Assembly: GCA_963846505.1 (NCBI GenBank)
Contig: CAWJWD010000007.1
Location: 62,001-126,000, forward strand
Direction: 5' to 3'
Length of the DNA stretch: 64,000 nucleotides
From: JACVRW01 sp963846505
GTDB lineage: Bacteria > Actinomycetota > Thermoleophilia > Solirubrobacterales > Thermoleophilaceae
Positions 1 to 7,784 of the stretch are shown piece by piece. The notes under the pieces are model-generated. The model ran no database searches, had not been told where the DNA came from, and saw only the letters and a list, made by a program, of their open reading frames with translations. Positions within the stretch are counted from its first letter, which is position 1. The number at the start of each line of letters is the position of its first letter. The position numbers were made by a program, and so were the translations under genes.

Positions 1-9
1 ACCCCCGGC

Positions 10-1011
10 TCAGGCGGCTACTTGCGGGAGGCGAGCACCGCCGCGACCACGTCGAGCAGGCCGTCGCGGCGCTGGCCCATCGGGAAGGCGTCGAGAATCC
101 GTCGCCGCGCCCGTCCGGCGGCCTCCGGCCCGAGCGCGAGCGCCCGCCGGAATCCCCTCGGCGACGCTGCTCGTCTCCTGCGAGTCGATCAGCACCCCCG
201 CGTCGCCGACGACCTCGGGCATCGCGGTCACGTCCATCACGACCGGCACGCAGCCGGCCAGCATCGCCTCGGCCACGGCCAGGCCGAAGCCCTCGTGGCG
301 CGAGGCCTGGACGTAGACCGCTGCGCGCCGGTAGGCGGCGTGGAGGTCGGCGTCGGACAGCCAGCCGGTCAGCTCCACGTTCGGGCCCGCGAGCGCGCGC
401 AGCTGCTCGACCGACTCGTCGAGCCACTTCCCGGCGAACACGAAGCGTGTCTCGGGCAGCTCCCGCGCCGCGCGCACGAACGGGATCTGTCCCTTCTGCA
501 CGAGCGTCGTGTGGTCGATCGCGCCGACCGTCAGCGCGCTGCCGTCCTTCGCGGCCGGGAGCTCGCCGAACGGGTCCGGCACACCGTGGTGGACCACCGT
601 CACGCGCGCCGGGTCGAGCGGCGTGTTGCGCTCGATCTCCGACAGGCTGTAGCGCGAGTTGGTGATCAGGCGGGTCGCGCGGCGCATGATCCAGCGGCTC
701 GCGTGCCGGCGCAGGCCGCCCTGCTGGTAGCCGTAGCCGATGTCGGGCATGTTCGCCGTGTCGAAGCCGCCGATGATCAGCACCGACGGCTTGCGCAGCA
801 GCCAGGCGAGCGTGATCGGAAAGAACGTGTGCCAGGAGGCGAACCAGCCGAAGACGAGGTCGGCGCCGAGCACCCCGCGCAGGACCCGGAGCGGATCGGG
901 CCAGCGGCCGGGCTGATAGAGGTCGGTGAGCTCGTGTCGCTCGGCGAGCAGCTCGCGGTCGATCGAGACGAAGCTCGCCTCGCGGCTGTAGACGTAGAGG
1001 ATGCGTGCCAC
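10..1011 (-). CDS. GT4-family glycosyltransferase, C-terminus frameshifted
   Basis: Retaining GT-B glycosyltransferase (GT4-like), expected to move a sugar from a nucleotide donor onto a surface glycan. The GTG start encodes ARILYVYS. The donor-site signature SRHEGFGLAVAEAM lies near residue 235, followed by GCVPVV and EVVGDAGVLI, typical of the family. After SSVAEGI the frame degrades into an Arg/Ala/Gly-rich tail ending at 10. Removing one base at about 149-151 restores a sensible ending (IRRALALGPEAAGRARRR, then a helix ending ASRK) with a stop at 18-20. The gene therefore carries a 1-bp insertion or a sequencing error. It lies 7 bp downstream of asnB and is probably cotranscribed with it. 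Confidence 0.85.
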   Translation of the reverse strand: MARILYVYSREASFVSIDRELLAERHELTDLYQPGRWPDPLRVLRGVLGADLVFGWFASWHTFFPITLAWLLRKPSVLIIGGFDTANMPDIGYGYQQGGLRRHASRWIMRRATRLITNSRYSLSEIERNTPLDPARVTVVHHGVPDPFGELPAAKDGSALTVGAIDHTTLVQKGQIPFVRAARELPETRFVFAGKWLDESVEQLRALAGPNVELTGWLSDADLHAAYRRAAVYVQASRHEGFGLAVAEAMLAGCVPVVMDVTAMPEVVGDAGVLIDSQETSSVAEGIPAGARARAGGRRTGAATDSRRLPDGPAPRRPARRGRGGARLPQVAA

Positions 1012-1018
1012 GGCCGGC

Positions 1019-2911
1019 TCAGGCCCCGGCCGGCTCGGCGACCGGCTGGCGCGCCTCGATGAACGCCCGGTGCCACTCCGACAGCTCGAGCAGGCAGTAG
1101 AGGACGCTCTTGTGGTCGGCGCGTCCGCGCCGGTGCTCGTCCACCAGCCGTGCCACCGCCTGCGACTCGACCAGCTCCGCTGCGGGCGCCCCCGGGGCGT
1201 AGCGCCGTTCGACCTCGACGCCGAGCGAGCTGCGCAGCCAGTCGTCGTAGGGCGTGGCGAAGCCGTGCTTGGGCCGGCTCGTGATCTCCGGCGGCAGCAG
1301 TCGGTCCAGCGTCATGCGGTGCAGTCGCTTGCCCGCACGAGGGCGCACGCGCGAGCGCACCGGCAGCCGCTCGACGAAGCGCATCAGGTCGACGTCGAGG
1401 AACGGCACGCGCAGCTCGAGCCCAGCCGCCATCGACATCTTGTCGTTGCAGAGCAGGATGCCGTCGGGGAGGAACATGCGCGTGTCGAGGTAGAGGGCCT
1501 GCTCGAGCGTCGAGCGGCCGGTCACGTCGCCGAGCACGTCGGTGGCGGTGGTCAGACGCTCGCTGGCCGCCTGCTCGCCGAGCCCGCCGGTGAGCGCGCG
1601 GCGCGTGTCCGCGTCGGTGATCTCGACCAGCCGCAACATCCGCTCGGCCTGCGACTGGCCGCCCAGCAGATGGGCGGTGCGCCGCGCGCGGGCGGCGCGC
1701 GGCAGCCGGCGGGCGGCGAGGCCGGCGGGGGCGGCCAGCACTGCAGGGAACAGCCGCAGCGGCGCCAGCAGCGCCGCGGCTTGGTGACGCCCGTAGCCGC
1801 CATGCGGCTCGTCGGCGCCCTGGCCGGCGAGCACGACCTTGACGTGCTCGGCGGCGAAGCGCGACAGCTGCAGCAGCGCGGGCGCGGACGGGATTCCGCA
1901 GGGCTCCTCGAGCCGCGGCACGCAGCGGGCGAGCTCGGCGAGGAAGTCGGTCTCCTCCATCGCCGTGTCGTGGTGGTGGGTGCCGATGATGCGGGCGCTC
2001 TCGGCGGCGGCGGCGCGCTCGTCGAGCACGTCGCCGTGGCCTGGGAAGCCGATCGTGAAGGTGGTCGGCGGGCGCGGGGCGCGGCGCGCCATGGCCGCCA
2101 CGACGCCGGCCGAGTCGACGCCGCCCGAGAGGAAGGCGCCGTAGGGCACGTCGGACATCATCTGGCGCTCGACCGTGTCGACGAAGCGCTCGGCGAGCAG
2201 CCCGGCGAGCTCCTCGTCGTCGAGGTCGGCGAACGGCTCGCCCGGCCCCTCGCGCCAGCTCTGGACGCGCGGCGCCTCGCCGGCCGTGGCGATCAGCAAC
2301 GAGGCCGCCGGCAGCTTGGAGACGCCGGCGAACAGCGTGCGCGGCGCGGGCACGAAGCGGCAGGCGAGGTAGTGGTTGAGCGCGATCTCGTCGACGGCAG
2401 GGCTGACGAGCCCGGCGGCGAGCAGCGCGCCGATCTCGGAGGCCACGGCGACGCGCTGGCCGTCGCTCCACCAGTAGAGCGGCTTGACGCCGAAGCGGCA
2501 GCGCGCGGCCACCAGCCGCTGCTCGCGCGCGTCCCAGAGCGCGAAGGCGAAGATGCCGTTGAGGCGGCGCACGAGCTGGGGGCCGTACTCCTCGTAGGCG
2601 TGCACGATCACCTCGGAGTCCGAGCCGGTCGCGAAGCGGTGCCCGCGCTCGGTCAGGCGCTCGCGCAGCGCCCGGTGGTTGTAGATCTCGCCGTTGACGA
2701 CGGCCGTGATCTGACCGTCCTCGGAGCTCAGCGGCTGCTCGCCGCCGACGGGGTCGATGATCGCCAGACGCGTGTGCACGAGCGCCAGCGGACCGAGTCG
2801 ACGGATGCCCTCGCCGTCGGGGCCGCGGTGGCGGAGCGCCTCCATCAGCCGCTGCGGTCCGTCGGGCGGCGTCCGGCCGGCAGGATCGAGGATGGCGCCG
2901 ATGCCGCACAT
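1019..2911 (-). CDS. asnB: Glutamine-hydrolysing asparagine synthase
   Basis: ATP-dependent amide transfer from glutamine to aspartate or an aspartate-like substrate. I chose the ATG at 2911 because it places Cys2 (MCGIGAIL) as the N-terminal nucleophile of the class II glutaminase; an upstream in-frame extension would bury it. NGEIYNH and GSDSEV belong to the glutaminase domain (about 1-215). The pyrophosphatase loop SGGVDS appears near residue 260 in the synthetase domain. Length is about 630 residues, as in the long AsnB class often found in exopolysaccharide loci. Pairing with the downstream glycosyltransferase suggests a role in glycan modification rather than bulk asparagine supply; that is inference. 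Confidence 0.92.
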   Translation of the reverse strand: MCGIGAILDPAGRTPPDGPQRLMEALRHRGPDGEGIRRLGPLALVHTRLAIIDPVGGEQPLSSEDGQITAVVNGEIYNHRALRERLTERGHRFATGSDSEVIVHAYEEYGPQLVRRLNGIFAFALWDAREQRLVAARCRFGVKPLYWWSDGQRVAVASEIGALLAAGLVSPAVDEIALNHYLACRFVPAPRTLFAGVSKLPAASLLIATAGEAPRVQSWREGPGEPFADLDDEELAGLLAERFVDTVERQMMSDVPYGAFLSGGVDSAGVVAAMARRAPRPPTTFTIGFPGHGDVLDERAAAAESARIIGTHHHDTAMEETDFLAELARCVPRLEEPCGIPSAPALLQLSRFAAEHVKVVLAGQGADEPHGGYGRHQAAALLAPLRLFPAVLAAPAGLAARRLPRAARARRTAHLLGGQSQAERMLRLVEITDADTRRALTGGLGEQAASERLTTATDVLGDVTGRSTLEQALYLDTRMFLPDGILLCNDKMSMAAGLELRVPFLDVDLMRFVERLPVRSRVRPRAGKRLHRMTLDRLLPPEITSRPKHGFATPYDDWLRSSLGVEVERRYAPGAPAAELVESQAVARLVDEHRRGRADHKSVLYCLLELSEWHRAFIEARQPVAEPAGA

Positions 2912-3041
2912 GTCGGCGCGATGATCGCAGGGTCTCCCGTCACGCAATTGGTGCGGAGTCGTCACACGCGGGTGTGGAGCCGTGCGTCGGGACCGCGCAG
3001 CATCGCCGGTGCAAATGAACGACTTGCGCTGGAGGCGAACG

Positions 3042-3269
3042 ATGTACCGAATGCTGGGACGTGCACACGCGACCGCGGGCCGCTGGTTGGCCGCACCGAG
3101 TCAGAGGGGGCAGGGGACGGTCGAGTACGTCGCCCTGATCCTGCTCGTGGCGCTCGTGATGGCCGGCGTGGTGGCCGCGATGAAGGGCTTCAAGACCGAC
3201 GAGGGCAAGGAGCTCGGGGACCTCGTGATCGGGAAGATCAAGGAGGCGGTGCGCAAGGTGGAGTTCTAG
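3042..3269 (+). CDS. Flp/Fap-type pilin-like small membrane protein
   Basis: A 75-residue protein with a short basic leader, the prepilin-like junction RGQGTVEYVALILLVAL, one hydrophobic helix and a charged C-terminus (KEAVRKVEF). Flp pilins are cut between the Gly and the residue before TVEY by a TadV-type peptidase and polymerise through the helix. The ATG at 3042 follows a strong GGAGG at 3031-3035 with 6-nt spacing, so I prefer it to upstream in-frame codons. No tad assembly genes are nearby, so this is an orphan pilin. It might be assembled by a distant Tad system or act as a simple membrane peptide. Confidence 0.8.
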   Translation: MYRMLGRAHATAGRWLAAPSQRGQGTVEYVALILLVALVMAGVVAAMKGFKTDEGKELGDLVIGKIKEAVRKVEF

Positions 3270-3289
3270 GACCGGAGGCCCTGCCACCA

Positions 3290-4129
3290 TTGCGCGCCTT
3301 GACCTTCGAGCGACGACAGCTGCCCGTGGCGATGTTCGACTCCGGCGTCGGTGGCCTGACCGTGCTGCACGAGTGCCTGGTGTCGCTGCCGCACGAGGAC
3401 TTCCTCTACCTCGGCGACACTGCGCGCTTTCCCTACGGCGACCGTTCGCCGCAGCAGCTGCTGGCCTTCTCGCGCGAGCTGGCCGGCGTGCTGCTCGAGC
3501 GTGGGGCGAAGCTGCTGGTGGTGGCCTGCAACTCGGCCACGGCAGCGGCGCTGCCGGCCCTGCAGGCGGAGCTCGAGGGTCGCGTGCCGGTCGTCGGGGT
3601 GGTGCGGCCGGAATCGCGGCTGGCCGCCCAGGCGACGCGCAACGGGCGCGTCGGCCTGCTGGCGACCCCGGCGACCGTGAACAGCGGGGCGTACGTGCGG
3701 GCGCTCGCCGAGGTCGCGCCCAACGCCGAGCTGCACGCGGTCGCGAGCGCCGAGCTGGCGCCGCTGATCCAGGAGGGCGGGGAGATCGACCGGCGCACGC
3801 TGGCATGCGTGGAGGACGCCTGCGGCCCGTTGAAGGCGGCCGGCGTCGACACCGTGATCCTGGGCTGCACGCACTACCCGCTCGTGCGACCGGTGCTGCA
3901 GCGGGAGCTCGGGCGCCGGGTGGCGGTCGTGAGCTCGGGCGAGGCGATCGCCGCCGAGGTCGAGCGCCGGCTGCGCGAGGCGGGTCTCGAGCGGGACGAG
4001 GGCCGGCGCGGGGAGTATCGCTTCCTCGCGACCGGCGATCCGGAGGAGTTCAGGCGCCTCGGCACGCGCTTCCTGCAACTGCCGATCGATGTCGTCGAGC
4101 AGGTCGAGGTGATGGGAGTGCCGGCATGA
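3290..4129 (+). CDS. murI: Glutamate racemase
   Basis: Interconverts L- and D-glutamate for peptidoglycan. The N-terminus has AMFDSGVGGLTVL. The two catalytic cysteines are in VVACNSATAAALP and ILGCTHYPLV. About 279 residues, normal for MurI. The start is uncertain: TTG at 3290 has GGAGG at 3274-3278 (11-nt spacing), while GTG 3326 or ATG 3332 would leave a very short N-terminus before FDSGVGG. The stop overlaps the rph start (ATGA), so murI, rph and rdgB form one operon. Confidence 0.93.
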   Translation: MRALTFERRQLPVAMFDSGVGGLTVLHECLVSLPHEDFLYLGDTARFPYGDRSPQQLLAFSRELAGVLLERGAKLLVVACNSATAAALPALQAELEGRVPVVGVVRPESRLAAQATRNGRVGLLATPATVNSGAYVRALAEVAPNAELHAVASAELAPLIQEGGEIDRRTLACVEDACGPLKAAGVDTVILGCTHYPLVRPVLQRELGRRVAVVSSGEAIAAEVERRLREAGLERDEGRRGEYRFLATGDPEEFRRLGTRFLQLPIDVVEQVEVMGVPA

Positions 4130-4854
4130 CCGATACACGCAACGACGGACGTGCGCCGGGGGACCTGCGCCCGCTCGAGATCGAACCGGGGTTCGTGAGC
4201 ACGGCGACGGGGTCGGCGCTGATCGCCGCCGGCGGCACGCGCGTGATCTGCACCGCGAGCGTCGAGGAGTCGGTGCCGCGCTGGATGAAGGGGCGCGGCA
4301 CGGGCTGGGTCACCGCCGAGTACGGGATGCTGCCGGCCTCGACCGGGGAGCGCAAGCAGCGCGACGTCAGCAAGGGGCGCGCCGACGGGCGCACGGTTGA
4401 GATCCAGCGCCTGATCGGCCGCTCGCTGCGCGGCGTGGTCGACTTCGCGGCGCTCGGCGAGCGCACGGTCTGGATCGACTGCGACGTGCTCGAGGCCGAC
4501 GGCGGCACGCGCTGCGCGGCGATCACCGGCGGCTACGTCGCGCTCGAGCTGGCGCTGCGCAAGGTGATGGCGGACGGGCTGCTGGAGCGGCTGCCGCTGA
4601 CGCAGTCGGTCGCCGCGGTGTCCTGCGGGGTGGTCGGCGGTCGGGCGCTGCTCGACCTCGACTACTCCGAGGACTCGACCGCCGAGGTCGACGCGAACAT
4701 CGTCATGACCGGCGACGGCGGGCTCGTCGAGGTGCAGGCCACGGCCGAGCGCACGCCGCTGTCGCGCACCTCGCTGGACGAGCTGCTGGCGCTCGGCGAG
4801 GCTGGCATCGAACGGCTGCGGGCGTCGCAGCGGGCGGCGATCGACACCGCATGA
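4126..4854 (+). CDS. rph: Ribonuclease PH
   Basis: Phosphorolytic 3'-5' exoribonuclease that trims tRNA precursors after the CCA end. Family landmarks: a GDLRPLEIEPGF opening, GTGWVTAEYGMLPAST, KGRADGRTVEIQRLIGRSLR, and DCDVLEADGGTRCAAITG with phosphate-site residues. 242 residues, full length. The ATG overlaps the murI stop by 4 bp and the stop overlaps the rdgB start by 4 bp, which indicates translational coupling. Confidence 0.96.
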   Translation: MTDTRNDGRAPGDLRPLEIEPGFVSTATGSALIAAGGTRVICTASVEESVPRWMKGRGTGWVTAEYGMLPASTGERKQRDVSKGRADGRTVEIQRLIGRSLRGVVDFAALGERTVWIDCDVLEADGGTRCAAITGGYVALELALRKVMADGLLERLPLTQSVAAVSCGVVGGRALLDLDYSEDSTAEVDANIVMTGDGGLVEVQATAERTPLSRTSLDELLALGEAGIERLRASQRAAIDTA

Positions 4855-5528
4855 GCCCGGCGTTTCGCGCGGTGCTGTCCACGCGCAACGCGCACAAGGT
4901 GCGCGAGTTGGCGGTGCTGCTGAAGCCGATCGAGCTGGAGCCGTTGCCCGACGAGCTCGAGCTGCCGCCGGAGACCGGCACGACCTTCGCCGACAACGCG
5001 CTGATCAAGGCGCGGGCGGCCGCGGTCGCGACCGGGCGGGTGGCGATCGCCGACGACTCCGGCATCGAGGCCGCGGCACTCGGCGGTGCGCCGGGGGTGT
5101 ACTCCGCGCGCTACGCCGGCGAGCAGGCGACCGACGAGGAGAACCTGGCCAAGCTGATGCGCGAGGTGCCCGACGACGGCGACCGGCGGGTGGCCTACGT
5201 GTGCGCGCTCGCCTACGTCGAGCCGGGCGGTCGCGAAGAGGTCGTCCACGGTCGCTGCGAGGGCACGCTCGCCCACGAGCTGCGCGGCGACGGCGGCTTC
5301 GGCTACGACCCGGCCTTCGTGCCCGACGACTACGACGACGAGCGCACGATGGCCGAGCTCACGGTCGACGAGAAGGACGCGATCAGCCACCGCGGCCGCG
5401 CGGCGCGGGCGCTGCTGGAGCGCCTGGCCGAGGAGGACCGTCACGGCGTCCGCGGGCCGCTGTCGACGCGCATGACGCGGCGTCGCGCGGGCAGAGACGA
5501 GCGTCCGCCCCGGCGTCGCCGTCCCTGA
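4851..5528 (+). CDS. rdgB: XTP/dITP diphosphatase (Ham1/RdgB)
   Basis: Cleans the nucleotide pool by hydrolysing deaminated purine triphosphates to monophosphates. It shows STRNAHKVRELAVLL, the metal and base site TFADNALIKARAA, ADDSGIEAAALGGAPGVYSARYAG, and the late signature GGFGYDPAFVP. The catalytic domain ends near residue 200. A further ~25 residues are very Arg-rich and unlike the family, perhaps because the true stop was lost or as a basic tail. It follows rph with a 4-bp overlap. Confidence 0.95.
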   Translation: MSPAFRAVLSTRNAHKVRELAVLLKPIELEPLPDELELPPETGTTFADNALIKARAAAVATGRVAIADDSGIEAAALGGAPGVYSARYAGEQATDEENLAKLMREVPDDGDRRVAYVCALAYVEPGGREEVVHGRCEGTLAHELRGDGGFGYDPAFVPDDYDDERTMAELTVDEKDAISHRGRAARALLERLAEEDRHGVRGPLSTRMTRRRAGRDERPPRRRRP

Positions 5529-5614
5529 GCAGACCGGCACGGGTCGCCTCCCGGCGGTCGTCCCCGGCGCGCAGACGCACTCACGGTGCCTCGAACGGGC
5601 ACACTGCTCCCAGC

Positions 5615-7018
5615 ATGACGCCCGAGGAGCTCGCAGACGCTCGTGCCAAGCAGCGCACCGCGCTGGTCAGCGTGGCTGCCGCGATCGTGCTCGTCGGGGC
5701 CAAGCTGACGACCGGCCTGATCACCGGCTCGCTCGCCTTCGTCGCCGAGGCGGCGCACTCCGCCACCGACCTCGTCGCGGCGCTGCTGACCCTGTTCGCG
5801 GTGCGGGTCGCGGTCCGTCCCCCGGACGAGGAGCACCACTACGGCCACGGCAAGGCCGAGCATCTCGCCGCGCTGGGCGAGAGCGCCTTCCTGCTGCTGG
5901 TGTCGGTGTTCATCGGCTTCGAGTCGCTGCGGCGGCTGCTCGGTGACGGCCACGGGACGCCCGAGGCGGCCTGGTGGGCGTTCACCGTGCTGGCGCTCGT
6001 GATCGCGCTCGACTTCTCGCGGGCGCTGATGAGCCATCGCGCCGCCCGTCGTCACCACTCGGCCGCGCTGGCGGCCAACGCCCTGCACTTCAGCTCGGAC
6101 CTCGCGGGCTCGTTCGCGGTGTTGATCGGGCTCGTGTTCGTCGCCCTCGGTCATCCCGGCGCGGACGCGATCGCCGCGCTGTTCGTCGCCGTGCTCGTCG
6201 TGATCGCCGCGCTGCGCCTGGCACGGCAGTCGGTCGACGTGCTGATGGACCGTGCCTCGCACGAGGCCGAAGCCGAGGTGCGCGCGGCGCTGAGCGGGCT
6301 GGAGGAGCCCGTCGAGCTGCGCCGACTGCGCGTGCGCCATGCAGCCGGCACCTACTTCGTCGACCTCGTGATCGCGGTCGCCCCCGACGCCGGCGTCTCG
6401 CAGGCGCATGCGATCGCAGACGTCGTCGAGGAGCGTGTGCAGCGCGCGCTCGAGCGCGCCGACGTGGTCGTGCACGTCGAACCGGCCGAGGCGGCGGGCG
6501 GGGTGCGCGAGCGCGCGACGGCAGCCGCGCTCGCGGTGCCGGAGGTGCGCGAGGTGCACAACGTGCGCGCGCTCGACGTCGACGGGCGCTACGAGCTGTC
6601 GCTGCACGTGAAGCTGCCGCAGGAGCTGTCGCTGGCGCAGGCTCACGACGCGGTCGAGCGCCTCGAGGCGGCGATCGAGGACGCCCTGCCCGAGCTGCGC
6701 AGCGTGCACACGCACATCGAGCCGCTGGCCGGCACCGATCACGCCCGCCGGCCCGAGCCCGACGACACGGCCGTCGAGCGGACGGCGATCTCCGACGCCG
6801 TACGCCGCCATCTCGGCGAACGGGCACCGGTCTCGGTGCGCTTCCGCGACGGCGAGCGCGGGCGCATCGCGCTCGTCACCGTCGGGCTGCCCGGCGAGCA
6901 GCCGCTGCCCTCGGCGCACAGCCAGGCCGGCGCGATCGAGGAGGCCGTGCGCGAGCGCTGCCCGAGCCTCGCGGACGTGATCGTGCACACCGAGCCGGTG
7001 GCGGACCGTTCGCGCTAG
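5615..7018 (+). CDS. Cation diffusion facilitator family transporter with three cytosolic repeats
   Basis: Proton-coupled export of divalent cations (Zn, Fe, Mn or Co). Residues 1-200 contain about six membrane helices with the CDF metal-site patterns HSATDL (helix 2) and HFSSDL (helix 5), plus HHYGHGKAEHL in the first loop. At 467 residues it is much longer than FieF (about 300). After the first ZT-dimer-like domain (ending VVVHVEPAEA) two further copies of the same fold pattern seem to follow, ending VHTHIEPLAG and VIVHTEPVAD. The metal is not predictable from sequence. The TAG stop overlaps the stop of a small antiparallel reading frame. Confidence 0.93.
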   Translation: MTPEELADARAKQRTALVSVAAAIVLVGAKLTTGLITGSLAFVAEAAHSATDLVAALLTLFAVRVAVRPPDEEHHYGHGKAEHLAALGESAFLLLVSVFIGFESLRRLLGDGHGTPEAAWWAFTVLALVIALDFSRALMSHRAARRHHSAALAANALHFSSDLAGSFAVLIGLVFVALGHPGADAIAALFVAVLVVIAALRLARQSVDVLMDRASHEAEAEVRAALSGLEEPVELRRLRVRHAAGTYFVDLVIAVAPDAGVSQAHAIADVVEERVQRALERADVVVHVEPAEAAGGVRERATAAALAVPEVREVHNVRALDVDGRYELSLHVKLPQELSLAQAHDAVERLEAAIEDALPELRSVHTHIEPLAGTDHARRPEPDDTAVERTAISDAVRRHLGERAPVSVRFRDGERGRIALVTVGLPGEQPLPSAHSQAGAIEEAVRERCPSLADVIVHTEPVADRSR

Positions 7019-7155
7019 AACAGGTTGACCGCCGCCGCGGCTCCGACCGCGAGCAGCACGCCCGAGTAGCCGACGTAGCCGCTGAGCAGCAGCAGCAGCG
7101 CCGCGATCAGACAGATGCCGACCGTCGTCAGCCACGAGATTCGTGCGAGGGACAC
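7015..7155 (-). CDS. Possible 46-residue two-helix membrane protein
   Basis: A short minus-strand frame starting GTG at 7155 encodes SLARISWLTTVGICLIAALL, then LLLSGYVGYSGVLLAVGAAA and a VNLF end. The two hydrophobic stretches separated by SGYVGYSG look like a small bitopic or hairpin membrane protein rather than random translation. It fills the only gap between the transporter and the Roadblock-like gene, overlapping the former tail to tail by 3 bp. No clear ribosome-binding site is visible. I do not recognise a family. Coding status is uncertain. Confidence 0.45.
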   Translation of the reverse strand: MSLARISWLTTVGICLIAALLLLLSGYVGYSGVLLAVGAAAAVNLF

Positions 7156-7173
7156 AGGACTATTCTGGAGCAT

Positions 7174-7563
7174 GTGCCGACGTTGACGCCCGCAGCCACC
7201 CCCGCCCGGCTGTGCGAGCTGTCGGCCGCGGCGCGCACAGCCGTCCTGCTCGACGCCGCCGGCGCGCTCGTCGCCTGCAGCGATCCCGACGCCGCCAGAG
7301 CGGAGGCGCTGGCCGCGTCGACGCGCGCGCTGCTCGAGGCCGTCGACAAGGCGCCCGGCCAGCCCGTCGAGCAGGTCGAGGCGCAGGTCCCGGGCGGGGC
7401 CGTCTTCGTCTCGCGCACGCCGCGCTGGACGCTGGCGGTCGTCGCCCGCCGCAACGCGCTCTCGTCGCTGATGCTGTGCGACCTGCGCGCGGTGCTGGGC
7501 GAGCTCGAGGGCGGCACGCCGATCCGCCGCGCGTTTCCCGACACGGACTCGGCGGCGGCGTGA
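7174..7563 (+). CDS. Roadblock/LC7-like protein
   Basis: 129 residues; GTG start with GGAG four bases upstream. The pattern TAVLLDAAGALVACSDPD, a central helix, VFVSRTPRWTLAVVARRNALSS and LMLCDLRAVLGEL matches the alpha-beta-alpha fold of bacterial Roadblock/LC7 (MglB-like) proteins, which dimerise and often regulate small GTPases. No GTPase gene is adjacent, so the partner is unknown. The stop overlaps the start of the next small gene (GTGA), which itself overlaps tldD. The three proteins are therefore probably made together. Confidence 0.6.
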   Translation: MPTLTPAATPARLCELSAAARTAVLLDAAGALVACSDPDAARAEALAASTRALLEAVDKAPGQPVEQVEAQVPGGAVFVSRTPRWTLAVVARRNALSSLMLCDLRAVLGELEGGTPIRRAFPDTDSAAA

Positions 7564-7784
7564 GAGAGCGCCCGAAGAGCCCGCTCGCGCGCGCGGCCGG
7601 TCTCGCCGGCGGGGTCGCCTCCGCGATGCGGCGCATGCAACGGGAGCGCGAGCCGCGCGTGTTGCTCTACGACCACGAGGGTCACGCCCGTCTGCTGCAG
7701 CCCGAAGCGCGCGGGCAGGAGGACGCCCTCGCAGCCGCGAGGACGATGGTCGAGCTCGTCGACGAGGGGCGCAGGGCGGCGTGA
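7560..7784 (+). CDS. Small uncharacterised protein between Roadblock-like protein and TldD
   Basis: 74 residues starting GTG at 7560, overlapping the previous stop by 4 bp, and ending in a 4-bp overlap with tldD. The first third is basic and helical (RERPKSPLARAAGLAGGVAS then AMRRMQRERE). The second half, PRVLLYDHEGHARLLQPEARG followed by an Ala-rich helix ending MVELVDEGRRAA, looks like a tiny beta-hairpin plus helix domain. I do not recognise a family. The tight coupling suggests a function shared with the Roadblock-like or TldD product. Confidence 0.65.
   Translation: MRERPKSPLARAAGLAGGVASAMRRMQREREPRVLLYDHEGHARLLQPEARGQEDALAAARTMVELVDEGRRAA

Noticed and set aside
1001..3289. Long plus-strand frame across asnB joined to murI
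   Set aside because: The part before 3290 is antisense to asnB and of biased composition; MurI homology begins at about 3330.
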